Shown here piece after piece: positions 46,719 through 56,781 of a stretch of DNA of 64,000 nt (within the stretch, counting starts at the first letter, position 1; the number at the start of each line of letters is the position of its first letter). This stretch comes from Flavobacteriales bacterium (GTDB taxonomy: Bacteria; Bacteroidota; Bacteroidia; Flavobacteriales_F; PHOS-HE28): the NCBI GenBank assembly GCA_016717305.1, contig JADKFY010000004.1:1-64000 (forward strand). Direction: 5' to 3'. A program made the position numbers and the translations under genes. Under the pieces are notes generated by a model that was not told the DNA's origin, made no database searches, and saw nothing but the letters and a program-made list of their open reading frames with translations.

Positions 46719-48651
46719 CTACGGCAACTGCTCGGCCCTCACGTTCGTGGCGATCGTACCGCCTGATGTTCAGCAAAATGGGATCACGGTCGTTGCGGGC
46801 GCCGGTGTACGCCGCCTTCCCGTCCAAATTGATGTCTTCCGGGAAATAGCCGGTCACGATGTTCGTGGCCACGCTGCCACCGATGCGGGCCAGGATGGGA
46901 TCGCGGTCATTCACGCTTCCGGTGTACTTCAGTTCGTCGTCACCGATGGAATTGCCGGACCATTGAGCATCCACGGCCCCGAGGTTGGTGGTCGCTTCAA
47001 CACCGTACAGCGCAACGCTGCCATTGCTGAGGTCGTAGCTCTTCAGGGCCACACTGATCGGCAGGGCTTGGGCGCTCATGATCCCGAAATGGTTCCTGTG
47101 CCGGACCGCTACGTGGTACTCCTTTACGGGAACAGTGAACTGCACTGGTGATGTGCCATTCGTTCCAACAATGTCCCCATCGCGCTGCAAAAGAGCGGAG
47201 CGCGTGGCGACCACCGTGCTCGGGTCGGTGGCATCGCGCAATTCCACTACGACCCAATCCACGATGGCGTTGGGGCCGCTGATGGCGAAAACGGCAGGTG
47301 TGGTGGTCTCTCCGCCACCGCCCAGCACGTGCACATAGCCCGCATCGGTATAGGGTTCGGTGAAGGGTAGCAAACCCTTCACCCGCAACGAATCCCGCAT
47401 CAGTCCGGTATTCGTGTCATAAGGTCCTTCAAGGACGGTGCGCAAGGCAACAGACGCTTTCGGCTGAAGAACGAACAGTCCTTCTTGTATGCTGCTCACG
47501 ATCACGATGCCACTTTCGAAGTAGGGGTAGCTGCCCCAAGCGCCGTTGTAGGTCTTGCCATTGTTGGGCAAGTACGTGTCGAAGGTGGCGAGCAAACTGA
47601 GCGATCCAGTGGCCACGTTCGCTGGGTCCAGCATGGCGAAGCCGCTGGTGTAGTTGGTCTGGTATACGAGGTCGTTATGGACGTACAGGTTGTGATCGTA
47701 GCTCGCATAGTTGCCACTGTAGTAGCCAATGTACGTGGGTGCCTCCAGGTCCTCGATGTTGAAGATGTGCGTGCGGGTGTTGTAGTTGGACCCACCAGTG
47801 CCTTCGTCGCCTTCGTCGTTCATCAACAGAAAGCGGTGGTCTGCTGTTACCCAACCTTGGTGGCAAAGTCTAGCTCCGGGATAGGGTTGTGTAAAACCGA
47901 TCCGCGACATGTCCGATGGGTCCGTTACATCCACGAAGGTCACGCGGTCGTTGGCGTTGATGTGGAAGTTGAGACTGATCCGTTTGCCCACATGCGCAGC
48001 ATCCGGACCATTGTAAAGGATCACGTTGCTTTCGTGGATGTAGCCATCCGAAGACCACGCACCGGCGAACGTGGGGGCCAAGGGGTTGGAAACGTTCACC
48101 ACGTGCAGACCACCGCTATAGGTGCCGGTGCCGACCGCATATAGGTACGGGGCGCCCTTGTCCGCGAAGATCGTGTGGCTGTTCCCGAAGCCTGCGTAGT
48201 GCGCATCCTCGGTGAAGGTCTGCGGCGGGGTCGCCACGTTCCGCAAGCGGGTAAGGTCGAAGACCTGTAGGCCGTGGCCAGCGGCTTCGCTGCCCACATA
48301 ACACCATGTGCCGCTCACTTCCACATCGCGCCATGACGAAGTGGAGTTGTTGTGGGCGGGCAGGAAGCCGACACGTACCGGTGCTGTAGGGTCGCTAAGG
48401 TCCATGAACGAGGTGCCGGTCCGGCAACCCACAATGGCGTATTCGATGCCTGTCAACGCATCGGTGTATCCCCAGAGGTCAGCGACCTCTGTAACGGTAC
48501 CCAACTGCGCGAGCGTGACATAGGCCAGTAGGTCCACGTTGTTGCACGGGTAGGGTCCAGCGAAACCGTTCACGCAAGGGGTCTGTGCGTAATTGGTGAG
48601 TGCGAACGCACAAAGGATGGGGAGCGTGAAGGAACGTTGGTTTCGGAGCAT
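46719..48651 (-). CDS. Choice-of-anchor-B-like secreted protein with dockerin-like C-terminal domain (one frame break)
   Basis: About 643 residues. Start ATG 48651 gives MLRNQRSFTLPILCAFALTN and a signal cleavage after YAQ; a TACCTTCG box lies 18 bp upstream. Residues about 30-400 show LVIVD-type propeller repeats (FMDLSDPTAPVRVGFLPAHN; LQVFDLTRLRN; LHVVNVSNPLAPTFAGAWSS; VTFVDVTDPSDMSRIG) and conserved DEGDEGTGG and YDHNLYVHNDLVYQTNY, matching choice-of-anchor-B family proteins. The C-terminal 235 residues repeat the dockerin-like domain (NAIVDWVVVELRD, RSALLQRDGDIV, ELKYTGSVNDRDPIL, AAYTGARNDRDPIL). A one-base break near 46765 hides the true end NIGGTIATNVRAEQLP at TAG 46719. Confidence 0.82.
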
Positions 48652-48722
48652 GGTGTGTCGGATCCCCACGAAGGTATCGATCCAGAACCCATTGGTCCGA
48701 CAAAAAGAGCAGAAGGAATGGA

Positions 48723-49460
48723 TCAAGGTGCTTTAGGCACCAGCATCAGCGAGATGCCGTCGATGTAGTAGTAGGCATAGAGGTTGTCCGGCCCTTCGAT
48801 CAGGTTCTTGGATTCCAGACCAACGTAGGGGAACACGCCCAAATAGATGAACTGTTCCTTACCATCGGCCACGAAGGTGTCGCGTATCTCGATCCATTTG
48901 CCCTTCTCCTCGATGATCTTCGCGGAATAGACGGTCGGCGACTCTTCCATGAATTTCCGGTGCTGGTACTTCAGGTCGAATTCACTTAAATGGGCACCCA
49001 CACCCATGATCGAGCGGTCGCTGTTCTGCGCGAGCGCAACGTGCATCACCAATTCGTAGGTCGAATCTTCGATCAACGGCTTCACCAATTCGCCCTTCAG
49101 GTATTCCGAATAGGCGCTCCAGGCAGGGGTGAACGGATCCACGGCATCGGCCGACCAATTCTTTTGCACATCGGCCTTCCACCCGCAGAAGCCGGCATAG
49201 TGGTCCCCTTCGAAGGGTTCAATGTTCCCGTAATCGTTCGCCGGGATCCCAATGGTCTTGGCCGACCCACCTTTGTCAAAGACTTCGGCAAGGCCCAACG
49301 TGGCTTCCTTCCAGCCCGTGGCGTTGGACAACTGGTCGTACGTGCGGACGGATTTCGCGAGGTCCTCGAAGCCTCCGTTCCGCACCAACTCCATGGTACG
49401 GTATTGGGCGTTACAGAAGAGGGTGAAAAGGAAACTTCCAATGAGTAGGGAATGGCGCAT
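48723..49460 (-). CDS. Secreted protein with LVNGGFE-type beta-sandwich
   Basis: An intact 245-residue protein with signal peptide MRHSLLIGSFLFTLFCNAQ. The mature start ELVRNGGFEDL and later YAGFCGWKADVQ, EYLKGELVKPLIEDSTYELV and a final YYYIDGISLMLV fit the carbohydrate-binding-like or 'gliding/OmpA-associated' beta-sandwich found at the N-terminus of many Bacteroidota envelope proteins, here without a following OmpA domain. Ligand unknown. It lies 71 bp upstream of the choice-of-anchor-B-like gene start on the same strand. Confidence 0.6.
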   Translation of the reverse strand: MRHSLLIGSFLFTLFCNAQYRTMELVRNGGFEDLAKSVRTYDQLSNATGWKEATLGLAEVFDKGGSAKTIGIPANDYGNIEPFEGDHYAGFCGWKADVQKNWSADAVDPFTPAWSAYSEYLKGELVKPLIEDSTYELVMHVALAQNSDRSIMGVGAHLSEFDLKYQHRKFMEESPTVYSAKIIEEKGKWIEIRDTFVADGKEQFIYLGVFPYVGLESKNLIEGPDNLYAYYYIDGISLMLVPKAP

Positions 49461-49540
49461 GTTCCGAGATGAAGCGCCAAGATAGTAAGTGATCGCTTAG
49501 GCGAATGAGGACTGCTCTTTCGCAGTGATCGAGCGAGCGA

Positions 49541-49897
49541 TCAGGCCCGCATCCGACGGGGTGCCGGAAGGTCGCTCTTGCTCTTGGCAAGTGCTGCGTT
49601 CTCCCGTTCCAAACGCTTGTTCTCGCTGCGGAGTTGCTTCAGCTCGGTGCGCATTTCCACAAGCTGCGCATCGTACAGCAATTCCTGACGCTCCGTCCGG
49701 TCCGCCTTGGACCAGCGCTTGATCGCTGCCACTACCTCGTCACGCTCGTCCGTAAGCATGGAGATCTCTTCCATGGAGGCCGCGAACTTCTGCTTCAGAT
49801 CCGTGACCTGCGCATGGAGCATTTGGAGTTCTTCGTACTTGGTCAAGTGGTCCGAGTGGTGCAAAGGACCAACGATGTGGAGGATCTGGTTTTCCAT
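49541..49897 (-). CDS. Small coiled-coil protein
   Basis: An intact 118-residue, cytosolic-looking protein rich in Glu, Lys, Arg and Leu. Two long helices are suggested: residues about 20-60 (YEELQMLHAQVTDLKQKF, EEISMLTDERDEVV) and 70-112 (ELLYDAQLVEMRTELKQLRS, ENKRLERENAALAK). The leucine/charge spacing is that of a coiled coil. No family is recognised, and the role could be structural or as a scaffold. It lies between the beta-sandwich gene and the TPR gene on the same strand. Confidence 0.5.
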   Translation of the reverse strand: MENQILHIVGPLHHSDHLTKYEELQMLHAQVTDLKQKFAASMEEISMLTDERDEVVAAIKRWSKADRTERQELLYDAQLVEMRTELKQLRSENKRLERENAALAKSKSDLPAPRRMRA

Positions 49898-49943
49898 GGA
49901 TCACGTTGTTGGCACCTTCGTACGTGAACCAGGCAGGGTGGGT

Positions 49944-50660
49944 TCACTTCGGCACGATCCTGGGGCAATCCAATTGCAATTGCGCCTCGAATTCCGGGGT
50001 AATGGAAGTACTCCCCAAGGTCTTGGCCATGTTGTGGTAGCGCCACGCTGCGGAGCATTCGCCCTTTACCGCATGGCAAACCGCCAACTTGAATGCTGCT
50101 TCGGCGTTCTGAGGGTCGAAGGTCCTGGCCCGATCCAATAACCGGATGGCCCCATCCAGCAATTGTTCCGCCTTTTCCGGGTCCTTGGTCTCCATCTGGT
50201 GTTGCTCCGCCAAGAACGCTGCGGCGAAGTCCACCATCAACGGGACGTTCGTGCTGTCGATCATCAGCCCGTTCACGTATTCTTGGCCCGCATCCGTGCT
50301 TCGGTCCAAGGCCATGAAGAACGCTCCGTAACCGCGGTAGACCTCCGGTTCCTTGGGATCCAGCAAATAGGCCTGGTTGAACCGGTACATGGCCTGTACC
50401 ATGTTCCCTTCACCCAAAAGCTGGAAGCCCAATTGTGCCATGTGTTCCGCCGCTTTCGTGCGGTCCGGTTCCACGGCCAAGGTCTGTGCAAGGAAGGCGC
50501 TGTCCGAGGCCAGTTGTTCCGCATTCTTCTTGCGCCCATCGAAACGCGGCATCAAGCGCATGTCCCTCGCCGACTGCATTTGCCATTCGGGGTAGGTGAG
50601 GTGTTGGGCACTTGAGAGAAAGGTGCTGCCCATCGTAAGGACAAAGAGGAGTACGCGCAT
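49944..50660 (-). CDS. Secreted TPR-repeat protein
   Basis: About 238 residues. ATG 50660 is preferred because it starts a clean signal peptide (MRVLLFVLTMGSTFLSSAQ). The mature protein is helical with tetratricopeptide-like repeats: AAEHMAQLGFQLLGEGNMVQ then AMYRFNQAYLLDPKEPEVYR, GYGAFFMALDRSTDAGQEYV, and LLDRARTFDPQNAEAAFKLA. Such repeats mediate protein-protein contacts. A TTTGC box just upstream (minus strand, within GATCTTTGC) could be a promoter element. No enzymatic motif is visible. It is divergent from hisS. Confidence 0.6.
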   Translation of the reverse strand: MRVLLFVLTMGSTFLSSAQHLTYPEWQMQSARDMRLMPRFDGRKKNAEQLASDSAFLAQTLAVEPDRTKAAEHMAQLGFQLLGEGNMVQAMYRFNQAYLLDPKEPEVYRGYGAFFMALDRSTDAGQEYVNGLMIDSTNVPLMVDFAAAFLAEQHQMETKDPEKAEQLLDGAIRLLDRARTFDPQNAEAAFKLAVCHAVKGECSAAWRYHNMAKTLGSTSITPEFEAQLQLDCPRIVPK

Positions 50661-50744
50661 GGGTCGGGGCTTGCAAAGATCGGACCTCATTGTGGATCGG
50701 ACACTTCCTTAGGTGACGCAGTTCGATGCTTCGGCGGCTGCCCG

Positions 50745-50752
50745 TACTTTCG
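50745..50752 (+). promoter_or_regulatory. TAnnTTCG -7-like box before hisS
   Basis: TACTTTCG lies 8-15 bp before the hisS ATG at 50760. It differs from the Bacteroidota -7 consensus TAnnTTTG by one base. The same TAnnTTYG pattern precedes other genes in this window. Confidence 0.4.
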
Positions 50753-50759
50753 CGCTCCC

Positions 50760-52139
50760 ATGGCCAATAAGCCCTCCATACCAAAAGGTACCCGCGATTT
50801 CTCCCCCACGGAGATGCTGCGCCGTCAGTACATTTTCGATACCATCCGTGGTGTGTTCCAGAAGTACGGCTTCCTGCCGATCGAGACCCCTGCCATGGAG
50901 AACCTCGACACGCTTACAGGTAAGTATGGTGAAGAAGGCGATCGCTTGATCTTCAAGATCCTGAACAGTGGGGATGCATGGAGTGGGGTAGGTGAAGAAG
51001 GGAAGAAGCGATTGGCGAATGGTGAGGTGGTGCATCCCGGACGCTTCGCAACTGAGGTGAGTGAAAAGGCGCTTCGCTATGACCTCACTGTTCCGTTCGC
51101 ACGTTATGTCGTTCAGCATCAGAACGAGATCAGCTTCCCTTTCAAGCGCTATCAGATCCAACCGGTGTGGCGCGCGGATCGTCCGCAGAAGGGACGGTAC
51201 CGTGAGTTCTACCAGTGCGATGCCGATGTGATCGGAAGTACTTCCTTGCTGAACGAAGTGGAGTTGGTTCAACTCTTCGATGATGTGTTCACGGTATTGG
51301 GTCTTCAAGTCGTCATCAAGATCAACGACCGTAAAGTGCTTAGCGGGATCGCTGAAGTAAGTGGCCAGCCGGAAAAGGTGGTGGACATTGTAACGGCACT
51401 CGACAAGTTGGACAAGATCGGTCGCGAGAAAGTGGAGGAGGAGATGCGCACGAAAGGCGTTTCTGAGGAAGCCATCATAGGCATTGCGCCGCTGTTCGAA
51501 TTGAAGGGGTCTTGGAAAGAACAGCAACCCATTCTCGAGAAGTGGTTGGCAAGTTCGGCCACGGCAAAACAAGGATTGAAGGACCTTTCGTTCACCTTCG
51601 AGGCAGCAGGTACTTTGAAGAGCGCGGTGCTGGAATTCGACCCAACACTGGCAAGAGGACTGGACTACTACACCGGTGCGATCTTCGAAGTCAAAGCTGC
51701 TGAAGGCACCATGCCCGGCAGTATCTGTGGCGGCGGTCGTTACGACGATCTCACCGGCATCTTTGGTCTGAAGAACATGAGCGGCGTGGGCATCAGCTTC
51801 GGTGCCGATCGGATCTACGACGTGCTCTTGGAAACGAACAAATTCCCGGAGCAACTCGGTTCAAGTACCAAATTGCTCTTCGCCAATTTCGGCGAGCAGG
51901 AAGCCATGCATTGTTTGAAACTGCTGCGCACAGTGCGTGAAGCTGGCATCGCCGCAGAGCTCTATCCCGACGCCGTGAAAATGGCCAAGCAGTTCAAGTA
52001 CGCCGATGACAAGGGGATCCCGTTCGTGGCCATCATCGGTGAGCAGGAAATGAAGCAAGGCATCGTTACCGTGAAGGACATGAAGAGCGGTGAACAGAAG
52101 GCTGTGAAGGGGGAGGAGTTGGTGGGGTTGGTTGGGTAG
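50760..52139 (+). CDS. hisS: Histidyl-tRNA synthetase
   Basis: HisRS charges tRNA-His with histidine in the cytosol. The frame is intact, 459 residues, usual for the bacterial enzyme. It starts MANKPSIPKGTRDFSPTEML. Class II motif 2 is seen in RYDLTVPFARYVVQHQNE and VWRADRPQKGRYREFYQCDA. The histidine-binding motif LARGLDYYTGAIFEV and motif 3 region GVGISFGADRIYDVL are also intact. The C-terminal anticodon-binding domain carries LRTVREAGIAAELYP and ADDKGIPFVAIIGEQEM. It is divergent from the TPR gene, with a TACTTTCG box just upstream of the start. Confidence 0.97.
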   Translation: MANKPSIPKGTRDFSPTEMLRRQYIFDTIRGVFQKYGFLPIETPAMENLDTLTGKYGEEGDRLIFKILNSGDAWSGVGEEGKKRLANGEVVHPGRFATEVSEKALRYDLTVPFARYVVQHQNEISFPFKRYQIQPVWRADRPQKGRYREFYQCDADVIGSTSLLNEVELVQLFDDVFTVLGLQVVIKINDRKVLSGIAEVSGQPEKVVDIVTALDKLDKIGREKVEEEMRTKGVSEEAIIGIAPLFELKGSWKEQQPILEKWLASSATAKQGLKDLSFTFEAAGTLKSAVLEFDPTLARGLDYYTGAIFEVKAAEGTMPGSICGGGRYDDLTGIFGLKNMSGVGISFGADRIYDVLLETNKFPEQLGSSTKLLFANFGEQEAMHCLKLLRTVREAGIAAELYPDAVKMAKQFKYADDKGIPFVAIIGEQEMKQGIVTVKDMKSGEQKAVKGEELVGLVG

Positions 52140-52858
52140 AGGTCAGTTCGAGAAGAAAAGGAACTACAACGAATATTCGAATGAAACAGTCACTCACTCG
52201 TACTTGCTCTTCGCTGATGTCTTGCACAGGAGACAAGCAAAGTGAATCGAAACGGACAATACGGGAACTCAGAGGATTCTGTGGGCGGGTGTGGATTTGG
52301 TCAGAGGTGGGTGGAAGGGTTTGAGGGCTGGGCGAATACTGGCCATTTGTTAAAAGTGTTGGTTGGTACAGTGATGGGGGACTTTGGCAGAATTCTATTT
52401 GGGAAGGAATACCATTAGGACTTTGCGGTAGGATTTGGGAGTATTTGTTTGTTCTCGCCCTTGGTGGCTTTATTTCAAATCGGATGACTTAGGTCCGGGG
52501 GAAACGCTTGTCCGTTTGAAGTGAGCACTTGGTGAAACTTGAAAGACCTCCTATGTACATCGGGGGAGAGGACGCTGCCGGTCAGGAAATGATGCTGGCC
52601 AGTGTCTGCTGCGGATCGGAATTAGTGGAGTAGCGCTCATTGTTCGTGGATGGAATGGCCATGCTTTTGCCGGAAGAAGGATTGGCGAGGGTTGCGATGA
52701 GGGCCCCTGTGGAAAGCGGTACCGGACAACTGGTTGCCGGGCATTCTTGATAATTCACCTGTTACCTCTCAGTATTTGTTCCCTGTAAGTTTCACTCTTC
52801 GTTGAGAAGGATCATTCGGCGTACTTCGCCCGCTGACCATTGTTAATTTGATCAACCA
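52140..52858. other. Intergenic region upstream of hutH with no recognisable gene
   Basis: About 720 bp with lower coding character and many short stops in all frames. TTGTTAATTTG near 52840-52850 may be a promoter element of hutH. I see no RNA gene or known repeat; it could hold a decayed gene. Confidence 0.45.
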
Positions 52859-54345
52859 ATGCCCCACCCAATAGGAACCATCGGACTCGAACTCATGAGC
52901 CGAACACATCCTCACTACCCGCAGCCCGATCGAGCTCAGCAAGGAAGCCAAAGCCGCCGTGAAGCGCAGCCACACCTACCTGAGCGATCGCCTGAAGAAA
53001 AGCGATGCGCCGATCTATGGCATCAACACCGGCTTCGGTTCGTTGTACGATAAGTCCATCGCCAAAAAGGATCTGCAGCAACTCCAGAAGAACCTGGTGA
53101 TGAGCCACGCTTGCGGAAGTGGAGATCCCGTTCCGCCGGAGATCGTGCGCGCCATGCTCGTGCTGAAAGTGCAGAACATGGCGTTCGGCCACAGTGCCGT
53201 GGCGCCTGCAACCGTTCAGCGGTTGATCGACATGTACAATACCGACATGTTGCCGGTGGTGTATGAGCGTGGGTCCTTGGGCGCGTCCGGCGATCTTGCT
53301 CCGTTGGCCCATTTGAGCCTGCCATTGTTGGGTTTGGGTGAAGTGGTCCTGGCCGGAAAACGAATGACTTCCGCCGCTGCCCTGAAGAAGATGGGCTGGA
53401 AACCGTTGGAACTTGGTCCGAAGGAAGGCTTGGCGCTGTTGAACGGCACGCAGTTCATGAACGCGTATGCCTCACTACTCACCTTGAAGGCCACACGTCT
53501 GGCACAACTCGCCGATGTGATCGCCTGCACTTTCGCTCGATGCTTACGATGGACGGATCGAACCGTTCCATCCTTCGGTCCATGCGGTGCGCCCACATCC
53601 GGGACAGGCCGTGGTGGCAGCGCACATGCGTGAGCTGTTGAAAGGCTCCGCATTGATCAAGCGGGCAAAGGCACATGTGCAGGATCCGTATTCGTTCCGC
53701 TGCATACCACAAGTGCACGGTGCCTCGCGCGATGCGATCGCTTACGTGGAGCGCGTAGTGGAATGCGAACTGGAATCGGTCACCGATAACCCAACCGTGT
53801 TCGATGATGAGGACCTGATCATTAGTGCAGGTAACTTCCATGGACAGCCTCTGGCCTTGGCCTTGGATTTCCTCGCGATCGCGGTGGCGGAATTAGGAAG
53901 CATCAGCGAACGCCGTACCTACAAGTTGATCAGTGGGAATAGGGGACTCCCTGCATTCCTCGTCGCAGAGCCGGGCCTGAACAGTGGCTTCATGATCCCG
54001 CAGTACACATCGGCTTCCTTGGTCAGCGCCAACAAACAACGGTGCATGCCCAACAGCGTGGACACCATCGACAGCAGCAACGGTCAAGAAGACCATGTGA
54101 GCATGGGCGCAGCCGCAGCACTGAAGACGTGGGATGTAGTGGAAGATGTGGAACGGATCCTCGCCATCGAATTGTTCAACGCCGCACAAGCTTTGGACCT
54201 GCGCAGACCGGCGAAGACATCCAGCAAATTGGAGTCCTTGCACGCTGCCTTCCGGGAACGTGTGCCATTTGTACAGAACGATGTGGTGATGCATGACCTG
54301 ATGGAAGCGTCGCTGGCCTTCGTGAAGGAGCTTCCGTTGCAGTGA
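52859..54345 (+). CDS. hutH: Histidine ammonia-lyase (frame breaks)
   Basis: HutH deaminates histidine to urocanate, the first step of histidine breakdown. About 495 residues, normal for the family, when three frames are joined. The start MPHPIGTIGLEL is followed, after a break near 52900, by EHILTTRSPIELS, matching HutH N-termini. The catalytic MIO triad is in RGSLGASGDLAPLAHL. Other conserved parts are YGINTGFGSL, ALLNGTQFMNA, SAGNFHGQPLALALD, QYTSASLVSANK and SSNGQEDHVSMG. The second break is near 53545, where the frame should continue through YDGRIEPFHPSVHAVRPHPG. No other hut gene is adjacent; a hydrolase gene begins 4 bp downstream. Confidence 0.92.
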
Positions 54346-54349
54346 TCCA

Positions 54350-54988
54350 ATGCGTGTGTACCTGCTCCCCGGTATTGCCTGTGATCATCGGCTTTTTGAC
54401 CGGATCGATCTTCCGGATCACGAGACCGTTGCCTTGGATTGGCCCGCTTTTCCGGAAGGGTGTACACTCCGCTCCATAGCCGAGGAATTGGCGAAGCAAG
54501 TGGATGCCACGCAACCGCATGTGTTGGTGGGCGTGAGCATGGGAGGCATGGTGGCGCAAGAACTGGCGGTGCTCACCGATCCGAAGAAAGTGGTCCTGAT
54601 CAGTTCGTGGACGGGACCACAGGAGCAACCGCCAAGTTTGGCGATCTTCAAATTGCTCCGCTCTTGGTTGGTGATCAACTCATTCACCATGTGGGCCACG
54701 TGGCCGGTGAAGCGCTTTCTGGGCAAACGCGACCGCGCTGCGGACAAGTTGCTCTATGCCATGGCCGTGAGCGAAGGCCCCGCAAAGATCAGGATCGGCT
54801 TCAAGGCCATCATACAGTGGAAGGGATCCACTTGGAAAGGTCCCGTGGTGCGGATCCATGGCGATAAGGACATGGTAACACCGTTGCGTTTTCCGGTGGA
54901 CCATGTGGTGAAGGGGGGTGAGCATGTCATGATCCTTACCCGTGCAGAAGAGGTCTCCGGGTTGCTCCGCAAAGCGATCAACGCTTGA
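54350..54988 (+). CDS. Alpha/beta-hydrolase fold protein
   Basis: An intact 212-residue cytosolic protein. It starts MRVYLLPGIACDHRLFDRI, where the LPG region resembles an oxyanion-hole loop. The nucleophile elbow is GVSMGG (residues about 62-67), and a late RIHGDKDMVTP gives the catalytic Asp region. A His near HVMILTRAEEV could complete the triad. Substrate unknown. It begins 4 bp after hutH and is probably co-transcribed. Its last 11 bases overlap the end of the convergent T9SS gene. Confidence 0.75.
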   Translation: MRVYLLPGIACDHRLFDRIDLPDHETVALDWPAFPEGCTLRSIAEELAKQVDATQPHVLVGVSMGGMVAQELAVLTDPKKVVLISSWTGPQEQPPSLAIFKLLRSWLVINSFTMWATWPVKRFLGKRDRAADKLLYAMAVSEGPAKIRIGFKAIIQWKGSTWKGPVVRIHGDKDMVTPLRFPVDHVVKGGEHVMILTRAEEVSGLLRKAINA

Positions 54989-55760
54989 TGAAGCGTGCCG
55001 AAATGTTGCCCGCTGCCGTGGTGGCGCGTAGGATGTAGACGCCAGTGCTCAGGTCCGTGATCCGTGTGCGGTAACCATTGGTGCCGTTCCGGTCGAATTG
55101 CAACTGTACCACTTGTCCGGTAAGGTCGAAGCAGTTGATGCCCAATGAACGTTGGTCGCCGGTGGAGATCACCAGGGTGCTCCCGTTATCGGTTTGCAAT
55201 AGCTGGAGACTTGGGGCGATGGACGATCCGATCGCTGTCGGGAAGGACATTGCCAAGCCATCGAACAAAGCCGGGGTGGGGTTCACAGGTCCACCGATGA
55301 AACCCGCGTTCAGCACCACGATCGCGGTATCGCCATCAGCCAGTTCGATCGTATCCGTAATGCTCATGTATGCCCACGTGGTGTCCGAATTGTAGGTGTT
55401 CTCTTCCAACTGGAAAGCGCCATCGTTCACCCGGCCAAGACCCATGAAGGCTCCTTGGCAGAAACTGAATTCCGATGCGGTACACCGGCCCCAACCCGTG
55501 AGCGTGACGAGATCGCCATCTTGCACGTTCGGCAACCGTTGGTACAAGTAGTTCGGGAAGCAACCCTTCGCATGGCCCGATTGTTTGGACACGCTCCATT
55601 CACCAAAACCCGGCGCACCCCCCTCCATGAATTGAGGATCATCGCAGGTCCATTCCCAACCAGACAAGGAAGGGCCTTTGACATCTTCGAAACTACCGTT
55701 GTTCAATTGTGCCGAAGCGGTACCACCAAGAACTAGAAGCAGTAAGAGAATTGAACGCAT
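54978..55760 (-). CDS. Secreted protein with T9SS sorting domain
   Basis: About 260 residues from ATG 55760, which begins a signal peptide (MRSILLLLLVLGGTASAQ). The mature protein starts LNNGSFEDVKGPSLSGWEW, a jelly-roll 'NGSFE' domain with cysteines (CDDPQF, KGCFPN, GRCTASEFSFC). The C-terminal 75 residues form a type A T9SS sorting domain: LVISTGDQRSLGINCFDLTG, LQFDRNGTNGYRTRI, LSTGVYILRATT and a basic end SARFIKR. Likely secreted to the surface; ligand unknown. The longer frame upstream of 55760 has no coding support, since it runs over the start of the divergent TerC gene. Confidence 0.75.
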   Translation of the reverse strand: MRSILLLLLVLGGTASAQLNNGSFEDVKGPSLSGWEWTCDDPQFMEGGAPGFGEWSVSKQSGHAKGCFPNYLYQRLPNVQDGDLVTLTGWGRCTASEFSFCQGAFMGLGRVNDGAFQLEENTYNSDTTWAYMSITDTIELADGDTAIVVLNAGFIGGPVNPTPALFDGLAMSFPTAIGSSIAPSLQLLQTDNGSTLVISTGDQRSLGINCFDLTGQVVQLQFDRNGTNGYRTRITDLSTGVYILRATTAAGNISARFIKR

Positions 55761-55856
55761 GGGATCGGTGTGGTTGGTTGTGGCAATGACGGGGTGGAAC
55801 AGCAAATCGATGCCTCTATCCACCGACCTGATCGCAGCATACCGATCTTCGTACCC

Positions 55857-56597
55857 ATGGAACACCTGCTCAATTTCCCTGCGCTTATCAGCTTGATCAC
55901 ACTTGCCCTGCTCGAGATCGTCCTGGGCGTGGACAACGTGGTCTTCGTGAGCATCATCCTTGGTCGGATGCCGAAAGAGGATCGACCCCGCGGCCGCATG
56001 CTGTGGATGGTCTTCGGGATCCTCATGCGATGTGCCTTGCTTTTGGGCCTGGGTTGGTTGGTGAAGAACGGCGAACAAGAATTGTTCAGCATAATGGGCT
56101 ACAGCTTCAACCTGCGTAATTGCATCATGTTCTTTGGTGGTCTTTTCCTGCTTTACAAAGCGGTAACAGAGATCCACCATAAGCTGGAAGGACCGGATGC
56201 GACCACCGGCATCAAGACGAGCAGTAAGAGCTTCGCTGCGTTAATGGTCCAGATCGTGATCGTGGATGCCGTCTTCAGCTTCGACAGTGTGGTCACCGCG
56301 ATCGGTTTGGCCCAGCACATAGAGATCATGATCACCGCCGTGGTCATCGCCATGTTCGTGATGTTCTTCTTCGCGAAGGCGATCAGCGATTTCATCGAAC
56401 GGCATCCGGCCTTCAAAATGCTCGCGCTCTCGTTCCTGGTCATGGTGGGGTTCATGCTCTTTTTCGAAGGACTGGAACCGCTTCATCACCACGAGATCCC
56501 AAAGGGCTATGCCTACGTGGCCATGGCCTTCAGTTTTGGCGTTGAACTGCTGAATTTGAAAACGAAAAAGAGCGGTCCGGTGAAATTGAAACGGTAG
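55857..56597 (+). CDS. TerC-family integral membrane protein
   Basis: About 246 residues from ATG 55857 (MEHLLNFPALISLITLALLE, shown in part). Seven or so membrane segments are visible. The family pattern is clear: ALLEIVLGVDNVVFVSIILG near the start and IVIVDAVFSFDSVVTAIGLA in the middle, each carrying the membrane-embedded acidic residues thought to bind metal. TerC-type proteins are linked to manganese or calcium homeostasis and metal loading of exported proteins. Upstream frame from 55770 lacks support. The C-terminal LLNLKTKKSGPVKLKR is basic and cytosolic. It is divergent from the T9SS gene, with no ter operon nearby. Confidence 0.85.
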   Translation: MEHLLNFPALISLITLALLEIVLGVDNVVFVSIILGRMPKEDRPRGRMLWMVFGILMRCALLLGLGWLVKNGEQELFSIMGYSFNLRNCIMFFGGLFLLYKAVTEIHHKLEGPDATTGIKTSSKSFAALMVQIVIVDAVFSFDSVVTAIGLAQHIEIMITAVVIAMFVMFFFAKAISDFIERHPAFKMLALSFLVMVGFMLFFEGLEPLHHHEIPKGYAYVAMAFSFGVELLNLKTKKSGPVKLKR

Positions 56598-56781
56598 TTG
56601 GAGGACCGACGGCGTTGTCCGCGAAGGGCTGATACCATTGGGTCTTGTTCAGTCTTTGCCAGGCTTCCAAGGCAACGATCCATTCATTTTGAACGTCCTA
56701 ACCACGAACACCTGTTCATTAAGGACCCATGCAAGCCGGTCCGGTAGTTGCCTACAATTCTACTTTCGACGGTCGAAACTG

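Noticed and set aside
52875..52905. tRNA T-arm on the minus strand (GTTCGAGTCC-like)
   Set aside because: Flanking bases do not form a T stem or acceptor stem, and the stretch encodes the N-terminus of histidine ammonia-lyase on the plus strand.
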